From: Candidatus Aquidulcis sp.
Lineage (GTDB): Bacteria > Chloroflexota > Anaerolineae > UBA4142
Reading direction: 5' to 3'
Length of the DNA: 62,260 nt
Assembly: GCA_020723345.1 (NCBI GenBank)
Contig: DYJA01000032.1
Span: forward strand, 1-62,260
Position numbers and translations under genes: made by a program. The notes under the pieces were generated by a model. That model saw nothing but the letters and a program-made list of their open reading frames with translations, had not been told where the DNA came from and did no database searches. This document shows positions 7,552 to 15,696 of this stretch, piece after piece (within the stretch, counting starts at the first letter, position 1; every line of letters starts with the position of its first letter).

Positions 7552-7828
7552 ACTGGATCAACTCTCGCAACTTGGGGAAAATATCCTCAGGTCGCCTACC
7601 CGTAATCTTTAGATAGATCGCATCGGGGCAGAGATCCACCTGATCGTCCCAAGCGATTTCACCACTTGGTCCGATACGTGCTTTTTGAAATTCTCGATGA
7701 TCGTTCCACAATGCAAAGACACCTTTCCCCACAAGATCAGATAAATCCACGATGCCTTCGACACCATCTGAAAATCTGACCCAAAGGCGATAGTTGTCAA
7801 GCGGTTTTATCGCTGTAGGTCTGGGCAT
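7544..7828 (-). CDS. DUF2442 family protein
   Basis: The 94-residue protein has the DUF2442 layout: LDNYRLWVRFSDGVEGIVDL, then LVGKGVFALWND and a C-terminal CPDAIYLKITG. The ATG at 7828 is chosen for its AGAGGAGGAAAT site; an upstream start lacks one. It is translationally coupled to the DUF4160 remnant. The biochemical role of this family is not established. The pair splits the GTPase gene from the BMC-H gene and looks like a later insertion into the BMC operon. Confidence 0.85.
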   Translation of the reverse strand: MPRPTAIKPLDNYRLWVRFSDGVEGIVDLSDLVGKGVFALWNDHREFQKARIGPSGEIAWDDQVDLCPDAIYLKITGRRPEDIFPKLRELIQYA

Positions 7829-7856
7829 ATTTCCTCCTCTGCTCAATAGCAGAATT

Positions 7857-8993
7857 TCACCGCAACTCCATCGCGCAGTACGCGCAGAATTTCGCGTCGC
7901 GCGGATTCTTCTTTCCGCAACGCGCGCAAACGCTTTTCGCGCGCGGCTTGGGCAACCTGGGCAACGCTGGACGCGGCAAACTCGGCAGCGTCACTTGCGG
8001 CAGCGCCGGCTTGGGCGCGCGCGTCACGATCTCTTGCGCGATTTGTTTGCCGCGCGCGAGCGCGTCTGCGTACAACTCGCGCATCCCGCGCCCCGATATT
8101 TTGTGCCCGGTCTGATACCAGTACAGAATCGCTTCGCCGACCGCGTACGTGCCCGCGTACGCGACGGCGACTTTGGGCACGATACCCCATACGGGTATCA
8201 GCCCGACGATTTGCCGCGCGATCTGCCGCCACAAAAAACCCGCGCCGACGACGCCGCCCAATTCCGCGACATGCGCCTGCCAGCGCGTCGGCAGTCCAAG
8301 CGCGAGTCCGAGTTTGTACGCCATCAACGCTTGATTCTTCGTCAGGACGATCATATCCGCGACGTTGAACGGAACATTCAGCGCGGGGACGATTTCGGCA
8401 AAGCCGGTCCCGAGCGCGTACGACGCGTTCGCAGACGACGTATCGTTGATCAATTCGCGCGCAATCGCCAGACGAAAAATCGGAAAATGCCGCGCCAGCG
8501 CAAGGCGCCGATCCTTTAGCGCATCCATCACGCGCGGAACAAGACTGCTCGTCAGCGAATCGTGATCGAGCGCCGAACCCAGCGCGACGCGCGCGCCGCT
8601 CCACGGCGTCAGCGTCGCGCCGATCGCGTTCGCATCTTGCGCTGCATCCATCTTGTTGTAAAAGACGACGACGCGTCGTCCCGCGCCACTCCATTCGGCG
8701 AACAAGCGCGCTTCCGTAGAGAAATCGCCGCGCGTCGCGTCGAGCACTAACACGATTAAATCGGCGTCGCCAACGCGCGTCGCCGCGTCGAGGTCGGCTT
8801 CAATCGTCGGCGCGATGATTTTTTCGCGCGCGCGCTTGTCGTGGCGCAGCGCGGCAATCAGCGTGCTCTTGCCCACGCTCGCCGCGCCGACGAATGCTAA
8901 CACAAGCGGTCGCTCGGCTTCCTCCGCCAGCGGACGAATGTCGAGTTCCTTGAAAGTGTTCCAAATGTTGCCGAGGTCAGTCCAGCCAGCCAT
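7857..8993 (-). CDS. GTPase with DUF697-like membrane region and C-terminal zinc ribbon
   Basis: The 378-residue protein has a P-loop (GAASVGKST, residues 36-44), a DLIVLVLDATRGD strand and the NKMD base-recognition motif of Era/dynamin-related GTPases. A hydrophobic region follows (about residues 195-300, e.g. VVGAGFLWRQIARQIVGLI and AVAYAGTYAVGEAILYW), then a proline-rich linker and a four-cysteine ribbon (CARCGKKNPRDAKFCAYC) at the very end. It lies second in the BMC operon. BMC loci often carry small EutP/PduV GTPases; this one is more than twice as long and of a different type. No clear ribosome site precedes the ATG. Confidence 0.8.
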   Translation of the reverse strand: MAGWTDLGNIWNTFKELDIRPLAEEAERPLVLAFVGAASVGKSTLIAALRHDKRAREKIIAPTIEADLDAATRVGDADLIVLVLDATRGDFSTEARLFAEWSGAGRRVVVFYNKMDAAQDANAIGATLTPWSGARVALGSALDHDSLTSSLVPRVMDALKDRRLALARHFPIFRLAIARELINDTSSANASYALGTGFAEIVPALNVPFNVADMIVLTKNQALMAYKLGLALGLPTRWQAHVAELGGVVGAGFLWRQIARQIVGLIPVWGIVPKVAVAYAGTYAVGEAILYWYQTGHKISGRGMRELYADALARGKQIAQEIVTRAPKPALPQVTLPSLPRPALPRLPKPRAKSVCARCGKKNPRDAKFCAYCAMELR

Positions 8994-9000
8994 CAATAAA

Positions 9001-9066
9001 GGCAGAAGTCGGAAGGATGAAGGATGAAGAAAACTTCTGCCTTCATCCTTCTGCCTTCATCCTTTC
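9001..9066. repeat. GAAGGATGAAGGATGA iterated-word inverted repeat
   Basis: AGTCGGAAGGATGAAGGATG on one arm is answered by CTTCATCCTTCTGCCTTCAT on the other. It overlaps the stop of BMC-P copy 2 and could act as a terminator or RNA-stability hairpin. Copies of the word occur near 2.2, 17.7 and 60.9 kb. Confidence 0.75.
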
Positions 9067-9347
9067 CTAAACGTCACCTTGCCTGCGACTTCGAGCGAAT
9101 CCACGATTGCAAAGATGACGGCGTCAGTCGGCGTGTCTTTCGTGCTGCTGGTCTGACGCGCGGAACTGCCTTGCGCGATCAACACGACATCGCCGACGCC
9201 CGCGTCGACCGTGTCAATCGCGACCACCGGCTTGCCGACAATTTCGTTCTCCGTCGTCACTTCGCGAACGATCAGCAATTTTCGCCCGACGATCTTTTCG
9301 TCCTTGATCGTCGCAACCACATCACCCACCACGCGCGCGATTAACAT
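9057..9347 (-). CDS. BMC-P pentameric shell vertex protein, copy 2 (first gene of operon)
   Basis: A 96-residue EutN/CcmL protein: ARVVGDVVATIKDEKIVGRK, the VDAGVGDVVLIAQGSSAR pore-side strand, and DAVIFAIVDSLEVAGKV. It is closer to the EutN consensus than copy 1 and is the promoter-proximal gene of the BMC operon. The start is fixed by AAGGAGTGAGCG and by a sigma70-type promoter 32 bp upstream. The vertex protein being first in the transcript is notable because vertices are the least abundant shell component. Confidence 0.94.
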   Translation of the reverse strand: MLIARVVGDVVATIKDEKIVGRKLLIVREVTTENEIVGKPVVAIDTVDAGVGDVVLIAQGSSARQTSSTKDTPTDAVIFAIVDSLEVAGKVTFRKG

Positions 9348-9378
9348 CGCTCACTCCTTGAAAAACCCGCTTGCTTTG

Positions 9379-9406
9379 ATTATATGTCAGTCGGAAGGAA
9401 AGTCAA
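9379..9406 (-). promoter_or_regulatory. sigma70-type promoter of the BMC operon
   Basis: On the minus strand TTGACT (9406-9401), a 16-bp spacer and TATAAT (9384-9379) precede the BMC-P start by about 30 bp. No obvious operator palindrome overlaps it. Confidence 0.75.
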
Positions 9407-9421
9407 AACAGTGACGCGGGA

Positions 9422-10135
9422 CTAGCCCAACAAATTCGTCAGAAATCGCATCGGCTTGAACCGGGGATGGGGCTCGACGTACTCCGGCAGAATCGCGCAC
9501 AACGCGCGCGCCACTTGCGTCACCGCGGCATTCGTCGCCGCGTGATGCGTCAAGCCCGCCACTTGGACGCGGAACGATTTGCCGATAATCACCGTAATCG
9601 GTTTGCCAAGATAAAGTTCCTGCACGCCGCACAACGCAACCGGCAAAATTGGATATGCCGCGCGTCGCGCGAGGTGACCGATGCCTGAACGTAGTGGTTG
9701 CAGCGCACCTTCACGCGCTCCCAAGTTACCTTCGGGAAACAAACCCAACGCCGCGCCTTCTGCCAGGACTTGCAGCGGTTTGGCGAAAACATCTTTGCCG
9801 ACCCACTGCGCGCCGCGCTCGAACGGAATCAACACGTCGAATTTTTTCATCAACCACGCCTTCCACCCGCGATTGACCGCCTGTTGCGCGCCAATAAAAT
9901 ACAAACGCGGCTGCGCCGGAAGGGTCACCATCAGCAGAAACGGATCGATCCAACTCAGGTGATTTGCGACGACGATGTAATTCCCGGTTGGAATATTTTC
10001 CCGCCCGATCACGTGAACTCGAAACAAAATCCCGGCAAGGATTTGGAACAAGACGCGCGACCACACGTACCATCCCAATGGATCGCGCGTGAAAACACAA
10101 GTTGGTTTTGTCGCACGTGCGTTGATTGCTTCCAT
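9422..10135 (-). CDS. plsC: 1-acyl-sn-glycerol-3-phosphate acyltransferase
   Basis: The 237-residue protein has the PlsC blocks: NHLSWIDPF (H-x4-D catalytic pair), a FEPG-like LFPEGNLGAREGALQ motif and PILPVALCG. It transfers the second acyl chain to lysophosphatidate in membrane phospholipid synthesis, with a hydrophobic N-terminal segment for membrane contact. It is co-directional with the BMC operon but lies upstream of that operon's promoter, so it is a separate unit. The substrate could instead be another lysophospholipid. Confidence 0.9.
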   Translation of the reverse strand: MEAINARATKPTCVFTRDPLGWYVWSRVLFQILAGILFRVHVIGRENIPTGNYIVVANHLSWIDPFLLMVTLPAQPRLYFIGAQQAVNRGWKAWLMKKFDVLIPFERGAQWVGKDVFAKPLQVLAEGAALGLFPEGNLGAREGALQPLRSGIGHLARRAAYPILPVALCGVQELYLGKPITVIIGKSFRVQVAGLTHHAATNAAVTQVARALCAILPEYVEPHPRFKPMRFLTNLLG

Positions 10136-10280
10136 GTGTCCGCTCCAGGATGCGTGCGATTCGCAGGCGCGCGAAAATTGGCGCGCCGAGATTGCCGCGC
10201 GCGATCCATCGATTCATTTTGACAGGCAACCCTGCGAAGGTTACGCCAAATTTTCGCAAGGATGAGCGCGCCAGCGCGTT

Positions 10281-10496
10281 CTACTCTTTGCCCAAATACT
10301 TGAAGGAAACTTTGACCTTAGCGCGGTAGGCGACGATCTTGCCTTCTTCCAGTTGCATGTCGAGTTCGACGACCTCAGCCACGCGCAGGTCTTTCAACGT
10401 CTTGGCTGCGCGCGCGACGGCTGCCGCCGCGGCTTTTTCCCACGACTCGGGACTCGTGCCGACGAGTTCGATGACTTTGTACACACTCTCAGTCAT
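10281..10496 (-). CDS. dodecin (flavin-storage/buffering protein)
   Basis: This 71-residue protein matches the dodecin family, hollow dodecamers that bind flavins: VYKVIELVGTSPESWEKAAA, the helix AVARAAKTLKDL, and EVVELDMQLEEGKIVAYRAK. The ATG at 10496 is set by GGAGGACGAA; the longer upstream reading has no ribosome site. The 145-bp gap to plsC holds only an imperfect inverted repeat with a TTCGCAAGGATG word that recurs near 56.1 kb. Confidence 0.93.
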   Translation of the reverse strand: MTESVYKVIELVGTSPESWEKAAAAAVARAAKTLKDLRVAEVVELDMQLEEGKIVAYRAKVKVSFKYLGKE

Positions 10497-10591
10497 TTCG
10501 TCCTCCTCTGCCCAAATGGGCAAACCAACTCTGTGATTGCCAAGCGAAAGACAGTATGCTATAATCCAATCGTCCGAAAGAGGTGATGACA

Positions 10592-10930
10592 ATGAAAACT
10601 CAAGCGACTTTATCCGAAGTAACGATTCAAATATCTTCCAAACCCATCCTCACAATGCCCAGATCGTTGGGCACGCAACTCGGCGTGCGTCAAGGCGACA
10701 GAGTCAGCGTGCAAGTGCATAAAGGAACGCTGCGAGTCCGCAAGAACGGGCATCGCAAGACACTCGTTCGTTCGCGCACGCGCGAGGAAAGGCGCAGCCA
10801 CCGCGTTACTAGCATAATGGATTGGGCTGGCATTATCAAGAGCAAGTCAGGCAAGACGATCATTGTAGAAGAGTATACCGCTCATCATGGCTACGAACAA
10901 TTCGAAAGACCGTCGCGCAACGACATTTGA
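10592..10930 (+). CDS. AbrB/SpoVT-fold antitoxin
   Basis: The 112-residue protein has a swapped-hairpin AbrB DNA-binding domain (TMPRSLGTQLGVRQGDRVSV, then GTLRVRK) at about residues 20-55. A basic stretch follows, then a C-terminal part likely to wrap the partner toxin. The ATG after AAAGAGGTGATGACA is chosen over nearby GTG/ATG codons. Its end overlaps the PIN-domain gene by 44 bp, the usual antitoxin-first arrangement. Autoregulation of the pair is expected from the family. Confidence 0.82.
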   Translation: MKTQATLSEVTIQISSKPILTMPRSLGTQLGVRQGDRVSVQVHKGTLRVRKNGHRKTLVRSRTREERRSHRVTSIMDWAGIIKSKSGKTIIVEEYTAHHGYEQFERPSRNDI

Positions 10931-11441
10931 CTTTGCGGCAGCGTTATCTCCCACGCTTTATTGGGATGCCAGTTTCATCATCAACATCGCCCACGAGCAT
11001 GGACGCTGGCACAAAGAGTGCCTAGCATTCGGCGTCCGTCTGACTCAGAACGACGCGCTTTCGTATGTTTCCACTCTGGCGCTTGATGAGGCGTGGTTCA
11101 ATTTGCTGCAAATGATGATCGAAGATGAACATGGCATCAAGTCATTTTGGCGCGTCGTTAACGATCATCCTGAGATAATCGCAAACTACATCGATCGTCT
11201 TGAAAGCATGTCGAACGATATCTACAACAGTCCCCAAGTCCGCGTCGTGAGTGTCGGCGCACGCACTCCGCGTCGCGCCCTGAAGAACATGCGCGAGTTC
11301 TTTTTGCTTCCGCGCGACGCGCTCCACCTTGCAACGATGCGTCAGTACAAAGTCAAGCACATCGTCACAACTGACGTGGACTTTGCCGCCATCCCCGACA
11401 TTTCCATTTACACCTGCAATCCGACTTTGCTCGCGCGCTAA
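10887..11441 (+). CDS. PIN-domain ribonuclease toxin (VapC-like)
   Basis: The 184-residue PIN protein carries the metal-binding acids: YWDASFIINIAHEHG (Asp, strand 1), the central LDEAWFNLL, LLPRDALHLATMRQY and the final HIVTTDVDF. PIN toxins cut tRNA or other RNA until held by their antitoxin. It is longer than a minimal VapC (about 130-140 residues), with an extra helical segment in the middle. It is co-transcribed with the AbrB-type gene. Confidence 0.87.
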   Translation: MATNNSKDRRATTFDFAAALSPTLYWDASFIINIAHEHGRWHKECLAFGVRLTQNDALSYVSTLALDEAWFNLLQMMIEDEHGIKSFWRVVNDHPEIIANYIDRLESMSNDIYNSPQVRVVSVGARTPRRALKNMREFFLLPRDALHLATMRQYKVKHIVTTDVDFAAIPDISIYTCNPTLLAR

Positions 11442-11448
11442 CCACCCT

Positions 11449-11464
11449 AGAAACCTAGGTTTCT
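11449..11464. terminator. 16-bp perfect palindrome between convergent genes
   Basis: AGAAACCTAGGTTTCT lies between the PIN toxin and the ThDP enzyme. It has no long T-run, so termination is only plausible. Related GAAACC/GGTTTC hairpins occur at 38430 and 54271. Confidence 0.45.
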
Positions 11465-11472
11465 TGATGTAC

Positions 11473-13185
11473 TCACAACGTCCGAATATACCGGAACTGT
11501 TTGTACCCCGGCGGATCCGCGTTGAGCGCGCTATCCACCGTCACGTGCAACAACGCTGGTTTGCCGGACGCGACCGCGCGTTCCAACGCGGGAATCACCT
11601 GCTCCACGTCGTCAACTTTTTCCGCGTAGCAACCCATCCCTTGCGCGATCACGTCGTACCGCGTCTGCGGCGCAAGCGCGATGCCGACATGTTGCTCCGG
11701 CGGAAATCCCTGGAACGCGTACGCGCTCCGCTCCATGCCCCAGCCCTCGTCCACTGCGACGATCACGACGACCGGCACATTTTCGCGCGCAGCGGTTTCC
11801 AATTCCATGATGTTGAACCCAAGCGCGCCGTCGCCCGTGATGCAGTAGACCGCGCGCTCCGGCGCGGCGAGTTTCGCGCCAATCGCGAACGGCAAGCCGG
11901 TGCCGAGATAGCCCATCTTGACCGAGTAGAGAAAACTGTTCGGCTCGAATATTTGATTGTACGCGACGCCCCACAAAACTGTGTTGCCGCCGTCGAGTAC
12001 GGTGATCGCATCGCGCGCGAAAAATTCGCGCGCCGCCGCGACCATTTGACCGGGATTGACGCCACGCGTTGGCTCGGCGCTGATAAATTGAAATCCGCCT
12101 GCCATCGTTTGCGCGGTCAACTCGCGATAACGTTCGAGGTCGGGCATTTCTGAGCGCGGCGCGGTCTTGCTTTTCACCGACGCGAGCAACGCGGTCAACG
12201 CGGCTTTCGCGTCCGCGACGATTCCCAAATCGACCGGGCGATTCAAGCCAATGGAGTACGGATCGACATCGATCTGAATCGTCTTCTGCTTCGACGGATC
12301 GCCCCACGCCGGCGGCATCCCCCAGCCATCGTACTCGCCCAAGCGCGAACCGACGACGAGCACGACATCGGCTTCATTGCGCGCGAGCGCGGATGCTTGC
12401 AGATCGAACAAGAAAAAGTAATGCGGATGGTCTTCCGGCACCGCGCCGCGCGCGCCGAGCGACGTGCTCATCCCCGCCGCGAGATGTTCGCCGAGCGCGA
12501 CAAATTCCGACGCGGCATTTGCCCACAGCACGCCTTTGCCCGCGTGAAGGAACGGACGCTTGGCATTCGCCAGCCATTCCGCCGCCTGCTCAATTTTTGC
12601 CGCGTCACCCGAACCCAGATCGGTGACGCGATAGCGCGGCGCGGGAAAGATCGGCGCTTTGCTCGCGTCAACCTTCGTCGGCAACAATTCGTCGGGGATC
12701 GCGACAAACACGGGACCCGGTCGCCCGGTCATCGCCGCGCGAAACGCCGCGCGCATCGTTTCGGGCAATCGCTCCGGCTCGCGCACGAGCGCGCTGAACT
12801 TTGTGATCGGCTTTGCCATCTCGACCAGGTTCGTCGCTTGCCACGCGCCGCCGCGATCCGGATCCGTCGTCGCGCGTCGCCGCGTCGTGCCAATCGCGAT
12901 GACGGGATGACCTTCGGCGTACGCGCTCGTGAGTCCGGCGAGCATGTTCGCCGCGCCGGGTCCGGGGCTGCCGAAGACGACACTCGGCTTGCGCGCGATG
13001 CGCGTGTATCCTTCGGCGAGATGCACCGCGGCTTCCTCGTGTCGGCAATTGACATGCCGAATGTTATAGCGCGGCGCGTGAACGACGAACGGAATATGCG
13101 AGCCGTCAATAATGCCGAACATCATCTCGACGTTTTCCGCTTTCAGACATTGGATCAATAATTCACCAACTGTAATTTCAGTCAT
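11473..13185 (-). CDS. thiamine-diphosphate-dependent enzyme (acetolactate-synthase-like superfamily)
   Basis: The 570 residues show the three-domain ThDP decarboxylase/synthase fold. There is an N-terminal pyrimidine domain with the catalytic Glu in RHEEAAVHLAEGYTR, a central domain, and a C-terminal PP domain with GDGALGFNIMELETAA. The usual asparagine that ends the GDG-x-NN metal site is replaced here (VAVDEGWGM), so Mg2+ binding differs from textbook acetolactate synthase. No ilvN or ilvC lies nearby, so a branched-chain role is not supported. Oxo-acid decarboxylase or carboligase activity is possible. The start ATG at 13185 has GAGGAG upstream. Confidence 0.8.
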   Translation of the reverse strand: MTEITVGELLIQCLKAENVEMMFGIIDGSHIPFVVHAPRYNIRHVNCRHEEAAVHLAEGYTRIARKPSVVFGSPGPGAANMLAGLTSAYAEGHPVIAIGTTRRRATTDPDRGGAWQATNLVEMAKPITKFSALVREPERLPETMRAAFRAAMTGRPGPVFVAIPDELLPTKVDASKAPIFPAPRYRVTDLGSGDAAKIEQAAEWLANAKRPFLHAGKGVLWANAASEFVALGEHLAAGMSTSLGARGAVPEDHPHYFFLFDLQASALARNEADVVLVVGSRLGEYDGWGMPPAWGDPSKQKTIQIDVDPYSIGLNRPVDLGIVADAKAALTALLASVKSKTAPRSEMPDLERYRELTAQTMAGGFQFISAEPTRGVNPGQMVAAAREFFARDAITVLDGGNTVLWGVAYNQIFEPNSFLYSVKMGYLGTGLPFAIGAKLAAPERAVYCITGDGALGFNIMELETAARENVPVVVIVAVDEGWGMERSAYAFQGFPPEQHVGIALAPQTRYDVIAQGMGCYAEKVDDVEQVIPALERAVASGKPALLHVTVDSALNADPPGYKQFRYIRTL

Positions 13186-13204
13186 TAGAAACTCCTCGAA
13201 GATG

Positions 13205-13231
13205 TGGGACAAGTTGGAAACTTGTCCTACG
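13205..13231. repeat. GGACAAGTTNNNAACTTGTCC palindrome
   Basis: GGGACAAGTTGGAAACTTGTCC followed by TACG. Similar palindromes lie at 37033, 40585 and 50296. Confidence 0.6.
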
Positions 13232-14234
13232 CGCCTAGCACGCGCCAGTACGCCTCCACGCGGCGCATGCCCTCTTCGTACGATACGCGCGGCGTGAAAC
13301 CCAGTTCGTTGCGAACGCGCTCTGTGCTGATTTGATAATCGGATGAGATCATTCGCAGCGAATCATTCGTGAGTAATGGGCGCGATTTTTTTTGCAGGAT
13401 TTTCCACGTCGGTCCGATCGTCGCCGCGAGAATACGCGCGAACCAACGCGGCATCACTTTCGGCGGCGGCGCGCCGACGATGCGCGCGAGATCGGCAAAG
13501 TACTGGCGCAAGGTGATGGTCGTGTCATCGTAGCCGTTGTACACGCGACCTTGCGCTTGCGGCAGCGACGCGGCGAGCAGTAGAATCTCCACCAAGTTTT
13601 CGACGTACACCAAACCTGGGTTGTAATTCCCGCCGTTGATGAGCGTCGGCTTGCCGCTTTGCAACGCCGCGGCGACTTCGTGAACCCACGGCTTGCTGCC
13701 GGGACCAAACACTTTGAATGGACGAACGACCGTCAACGCCATTCCGCGCTCGCGCTGAAATTCCCAGCCGAGTTGTTCTTGTCGCTGTTTGAACGCGCCG
13801 TAGATTCCAAGCGGACGACCCAACGATTCGTCTTCGCGCAAAACGCCGCGTCCGATCTTGTCGCCATAAACCGAACCAGACGAAAGCAAAAGGACGCGCG
13901 TGTTGTTGCGTACCGCTTCTTCAAAAACGAGACGACTGCCTTGCAGCGTCACGCGTTCGTACGCGGCGCGCGGCGCCCAATCGCTGACGATTGCCGCCGT
14001 GTGAAACACGGTACCGATGCCTTGCATTACCGCGCGCACGTCATCGCGATTCGCGATGTCGCCGTGAACGACGCGCACGCGCTCGCGCCACGCGTCCGGT
14101 ACGCGCGCGCCCGGCACGTCGAACACGACAACTTGGTTTCCGTCGGCGAGTAACCGTTCAACAAGGTGCGAGCCGATGAATCCCGCGCCGCCGGTGACGA
14201 GGACGGATTGAGGAAACGATGCGAGTGTGTTCAT
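13227..14234 (-). CDS. NAD(P)-dependent sugar epimerase/dehydratase-type extended SDR
   Basis: The 335-residue extended short-chain dehydrogenase has the NAD-binding TGGAGFIGSHLVERL motif at residues 15-29 and the catalytic Tyr/Lys pair in IYGAFKQ. It keeps the family's GNYNPGLVYVENLVE segment. Members act on nucleotide sugars or on sterol-like 3-beta-hydroxy substrates. The C-terminal part (RILAATIGPTWKILQ) is hydrophobic and hints at membrane association. Neighbours give no pathway, so the substrate is open. Confidence 0.82.
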   Translation of the reverse strand: MNTLASFPQSVLVTGGAGFIGSHLVERLLADGNQVVVFDVPGARVPDAWRERVRVVHGDIANRDDVRAVMQGIGTVFHTAAIVSDWAPRAAYERVTLQGSRLVFEEAVRNNTRVLLLSSGSVYGDKIGRGVLREDESLGRPLGIYGAFKQRQEQLGWEFQRERGMALTVVRPFKVFGPGSKPWVHEVAAALQSGKPTLINGGNYNPGLVYVENLVEILLLAASLPQAQGRVYNGYDDTTITLRQYFADLARIVGAPPPKVMPRWFARILAATIGPTWKILQKKSRPLLTNDSLRMISSDYQISTERVRNELGFTPRVSYEEGMRRVEAYWRVLGA

Positions 14235-14242
14235 AGTTTTCC

Positions 14243-14299
14243 CGTGTTGCGTGATGCGTGTTACGTGATCAGTTCACGCATCACGCATCACGTTTCACG
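14243..14299. repeat. iterated-word inverted repeat, ACGTGATGCGTGA family
   Basis: TTGCGTGATGCGTGTTACGT on one arm and ACGCATCACGCATCACGT on the other. The right arm runs into the 3' end of the UMF1 transporter gene. Confidence 0.75.
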
Positions 14300-15598
14300 T
14301 ACCGCTTCCCGCGCGCGCTGTTCATTCACAAACCACAACAACGCGAGTCCGACGATCAAGAACGCGGCAATCGAAAGAATCGCGACGCGATGTCCTGCCT
14401 GTTCCGCGAGCGCGACCGCTTGTCCTTGCGCCTGAAACCACACCGTCGCTTCCGCCGCGAGCCAGCCAAACACCGCGGGACCGATGAACGACGACGTGCG
14501 CCCTGCCATCGCGAAGAATCCGTAAAATTCCGCGCTCTGCCCCGGCGGCGCGAACAGCGCGACCATCGTGCGGCTCACCGATTGGATGCCCGCCATCGCG
14601 AAACCGGCGAGCGACGCGATCACAAAGTAATCGGTCTTGGTCTGCGCGAAATACAACGCGAGCACGATCAGAATCATCAGCACGATGGAAATGTTCAGCG
14701 AACGTTTCGCGCCGACGCGGTCAACCATCCGCCCAAAGATGTACGCGCCGATTACGTTCGCCGCTTGCACGATGATCATCAGGATAATCAGTTCTTCCTG
14801 TTTCAAGCCGAACAAAACTCCGCCGAGGATCGCCGCGAAATCGAGCGCCATGATCACGCCGTCGTTGTAAATCAGGAACGCGAGCATGAACTTTAGAAAT
14901 TCTTTGAACCGCTGCGTCGCGCCGATCGTTTTCTGCAACTGCCTGAGCGCAACCATCAGATAATTTTCGCCGCGCGGCAATTTCTGTGGCTGCGCGCGTT
15001 CTTGCAACCAGAGAAACAACGGCACGGTGAAGAGCGCGAAGAAAATCGCGGTGATGACGAGCGAAAACCGAATGATGAGTGTGCCTTTGATGATCAGAAT
15101 CAGCGGCAGAATGATCAGCAAAACGACGATGCCGCCCGCCGAGCCAATCGCCCAGCCCGTTCCCGCGACGCGCCCCATTTCGTCGTGCGACGCGATCTCC
15201 GGCAAGAGCGCGTCGTAAAAAACCTGCGCGCTGCGATAGCCAATCTCCGCGATGATGAAACAGCCCATCGCGAACAACACCGCGCCTTTTTCGGCGAAGA
15301 AAAGCCCCGCGGTGAAACAACACGCCATCGCGGTATAGAAAAAGAGAAAGCGTTTTTTGCTGCCAGAAAAATCGGCGATCGCGCCGAGCACGGGCGCGGT
15401 GATCGCGACGAAAAGCATCGCGACGAAAACCGCGAGCCCCCACATGCGCGTTCCTTCCGCGCCGCCGACCACCTCTTTTTGAAAGAATGCGGAAAAGACC
15501 GCGAGCAAAACGACGGACGCGTACGCCGAGTTGCCAAAATCGTACAGATACCACGCGATTCGTTCGCGCCGCGTGGACGCGAGTACTGTGTTTGACAT
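14288..15598 (-). CDS. UMF1/Atg22-like MFS transporter
   Basis: A 436-residue, 12-span transporter with the signature opening of the UMF1 branch (RIAWYLYDFGNSAYASVVL). Yeast Atg22 relatives export amino acids from the vacuole; bacterial members are uncharacterised permeases. Clear spans include GAIADFSGSKKRFLFFYTAM, IGSAGGIVVLLIILPLILII and AGIQSVSRTMVALFAPPGQS. The start ATG follows AAGGAGC. The last codons are made from the adjacent ACGTGATGCGTGA repeat (REAVRET), so the repeat contributes the C-terminus. Confidence 0.88.
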   Translation of the reverse strand: MSNTVLASTRRERIAWYLYDFGNSAYASVVLLAVFSAFFQKEVVGGAEGTRMWGLAVFVAMLFVAITAPVLGAIADFSGSKKRFLFFYTAMACCFTAGLFFAEKGAVLFAMGCFIIAEIGYRSAQVFYDALLPEIASHDEMGRVAGTGWAIGSAGGIVVLLIILPLILIIKGTLIIRFSLVITAIFFALFTVPLFLWLQERAQPQKLPRGENYLMVALRQLQKTIGATQRFKEFLKFMLAFLIYNDGVIMALDFAAILGGVLFGLKQEELIILMIIVQAANVIGAYIFGRMVDRVGAKRSLNISIVLMILIVLALYFAQTKTDYFVIASLAGFAMAGIQSVSRTMVALFAPPGQSAEFYGFFAMAGRTSSFIGPAVFGWLAAEATVWFQAQGQAVALAEQAGHRVAILSIAAFLIVGLALLWFVNEQRAREAVRET

Positions 15599-15631
15599 TG
15601 CTCCTTCTTCCTCCTTGTGATTTCAGTTCAG

Positions 15632-15696
15632 ACGTGATGCGTGATGCATGAAGGTCACGTTTCACGCATCACGCATCACGTTTCACGTTTCACGCT
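15632..15696. repeat. iterated-word inverted repeat, ACGTGATGCGTGA family
   Basis: GACGTGATGCGTGATGCATG is followed by TTTCACGCATCACGCATCAC. It fills the space between the alcohol dehydrogenase stop and the UMF1 start. Confidence 0.75.

Noticed and set aside
11473-13185. Biosynthetic acetolactate synthase (IlvB)
   Set aside because: No ilvN/ilvC neighbours, and the NN part of the ThDP motif is not conserved.
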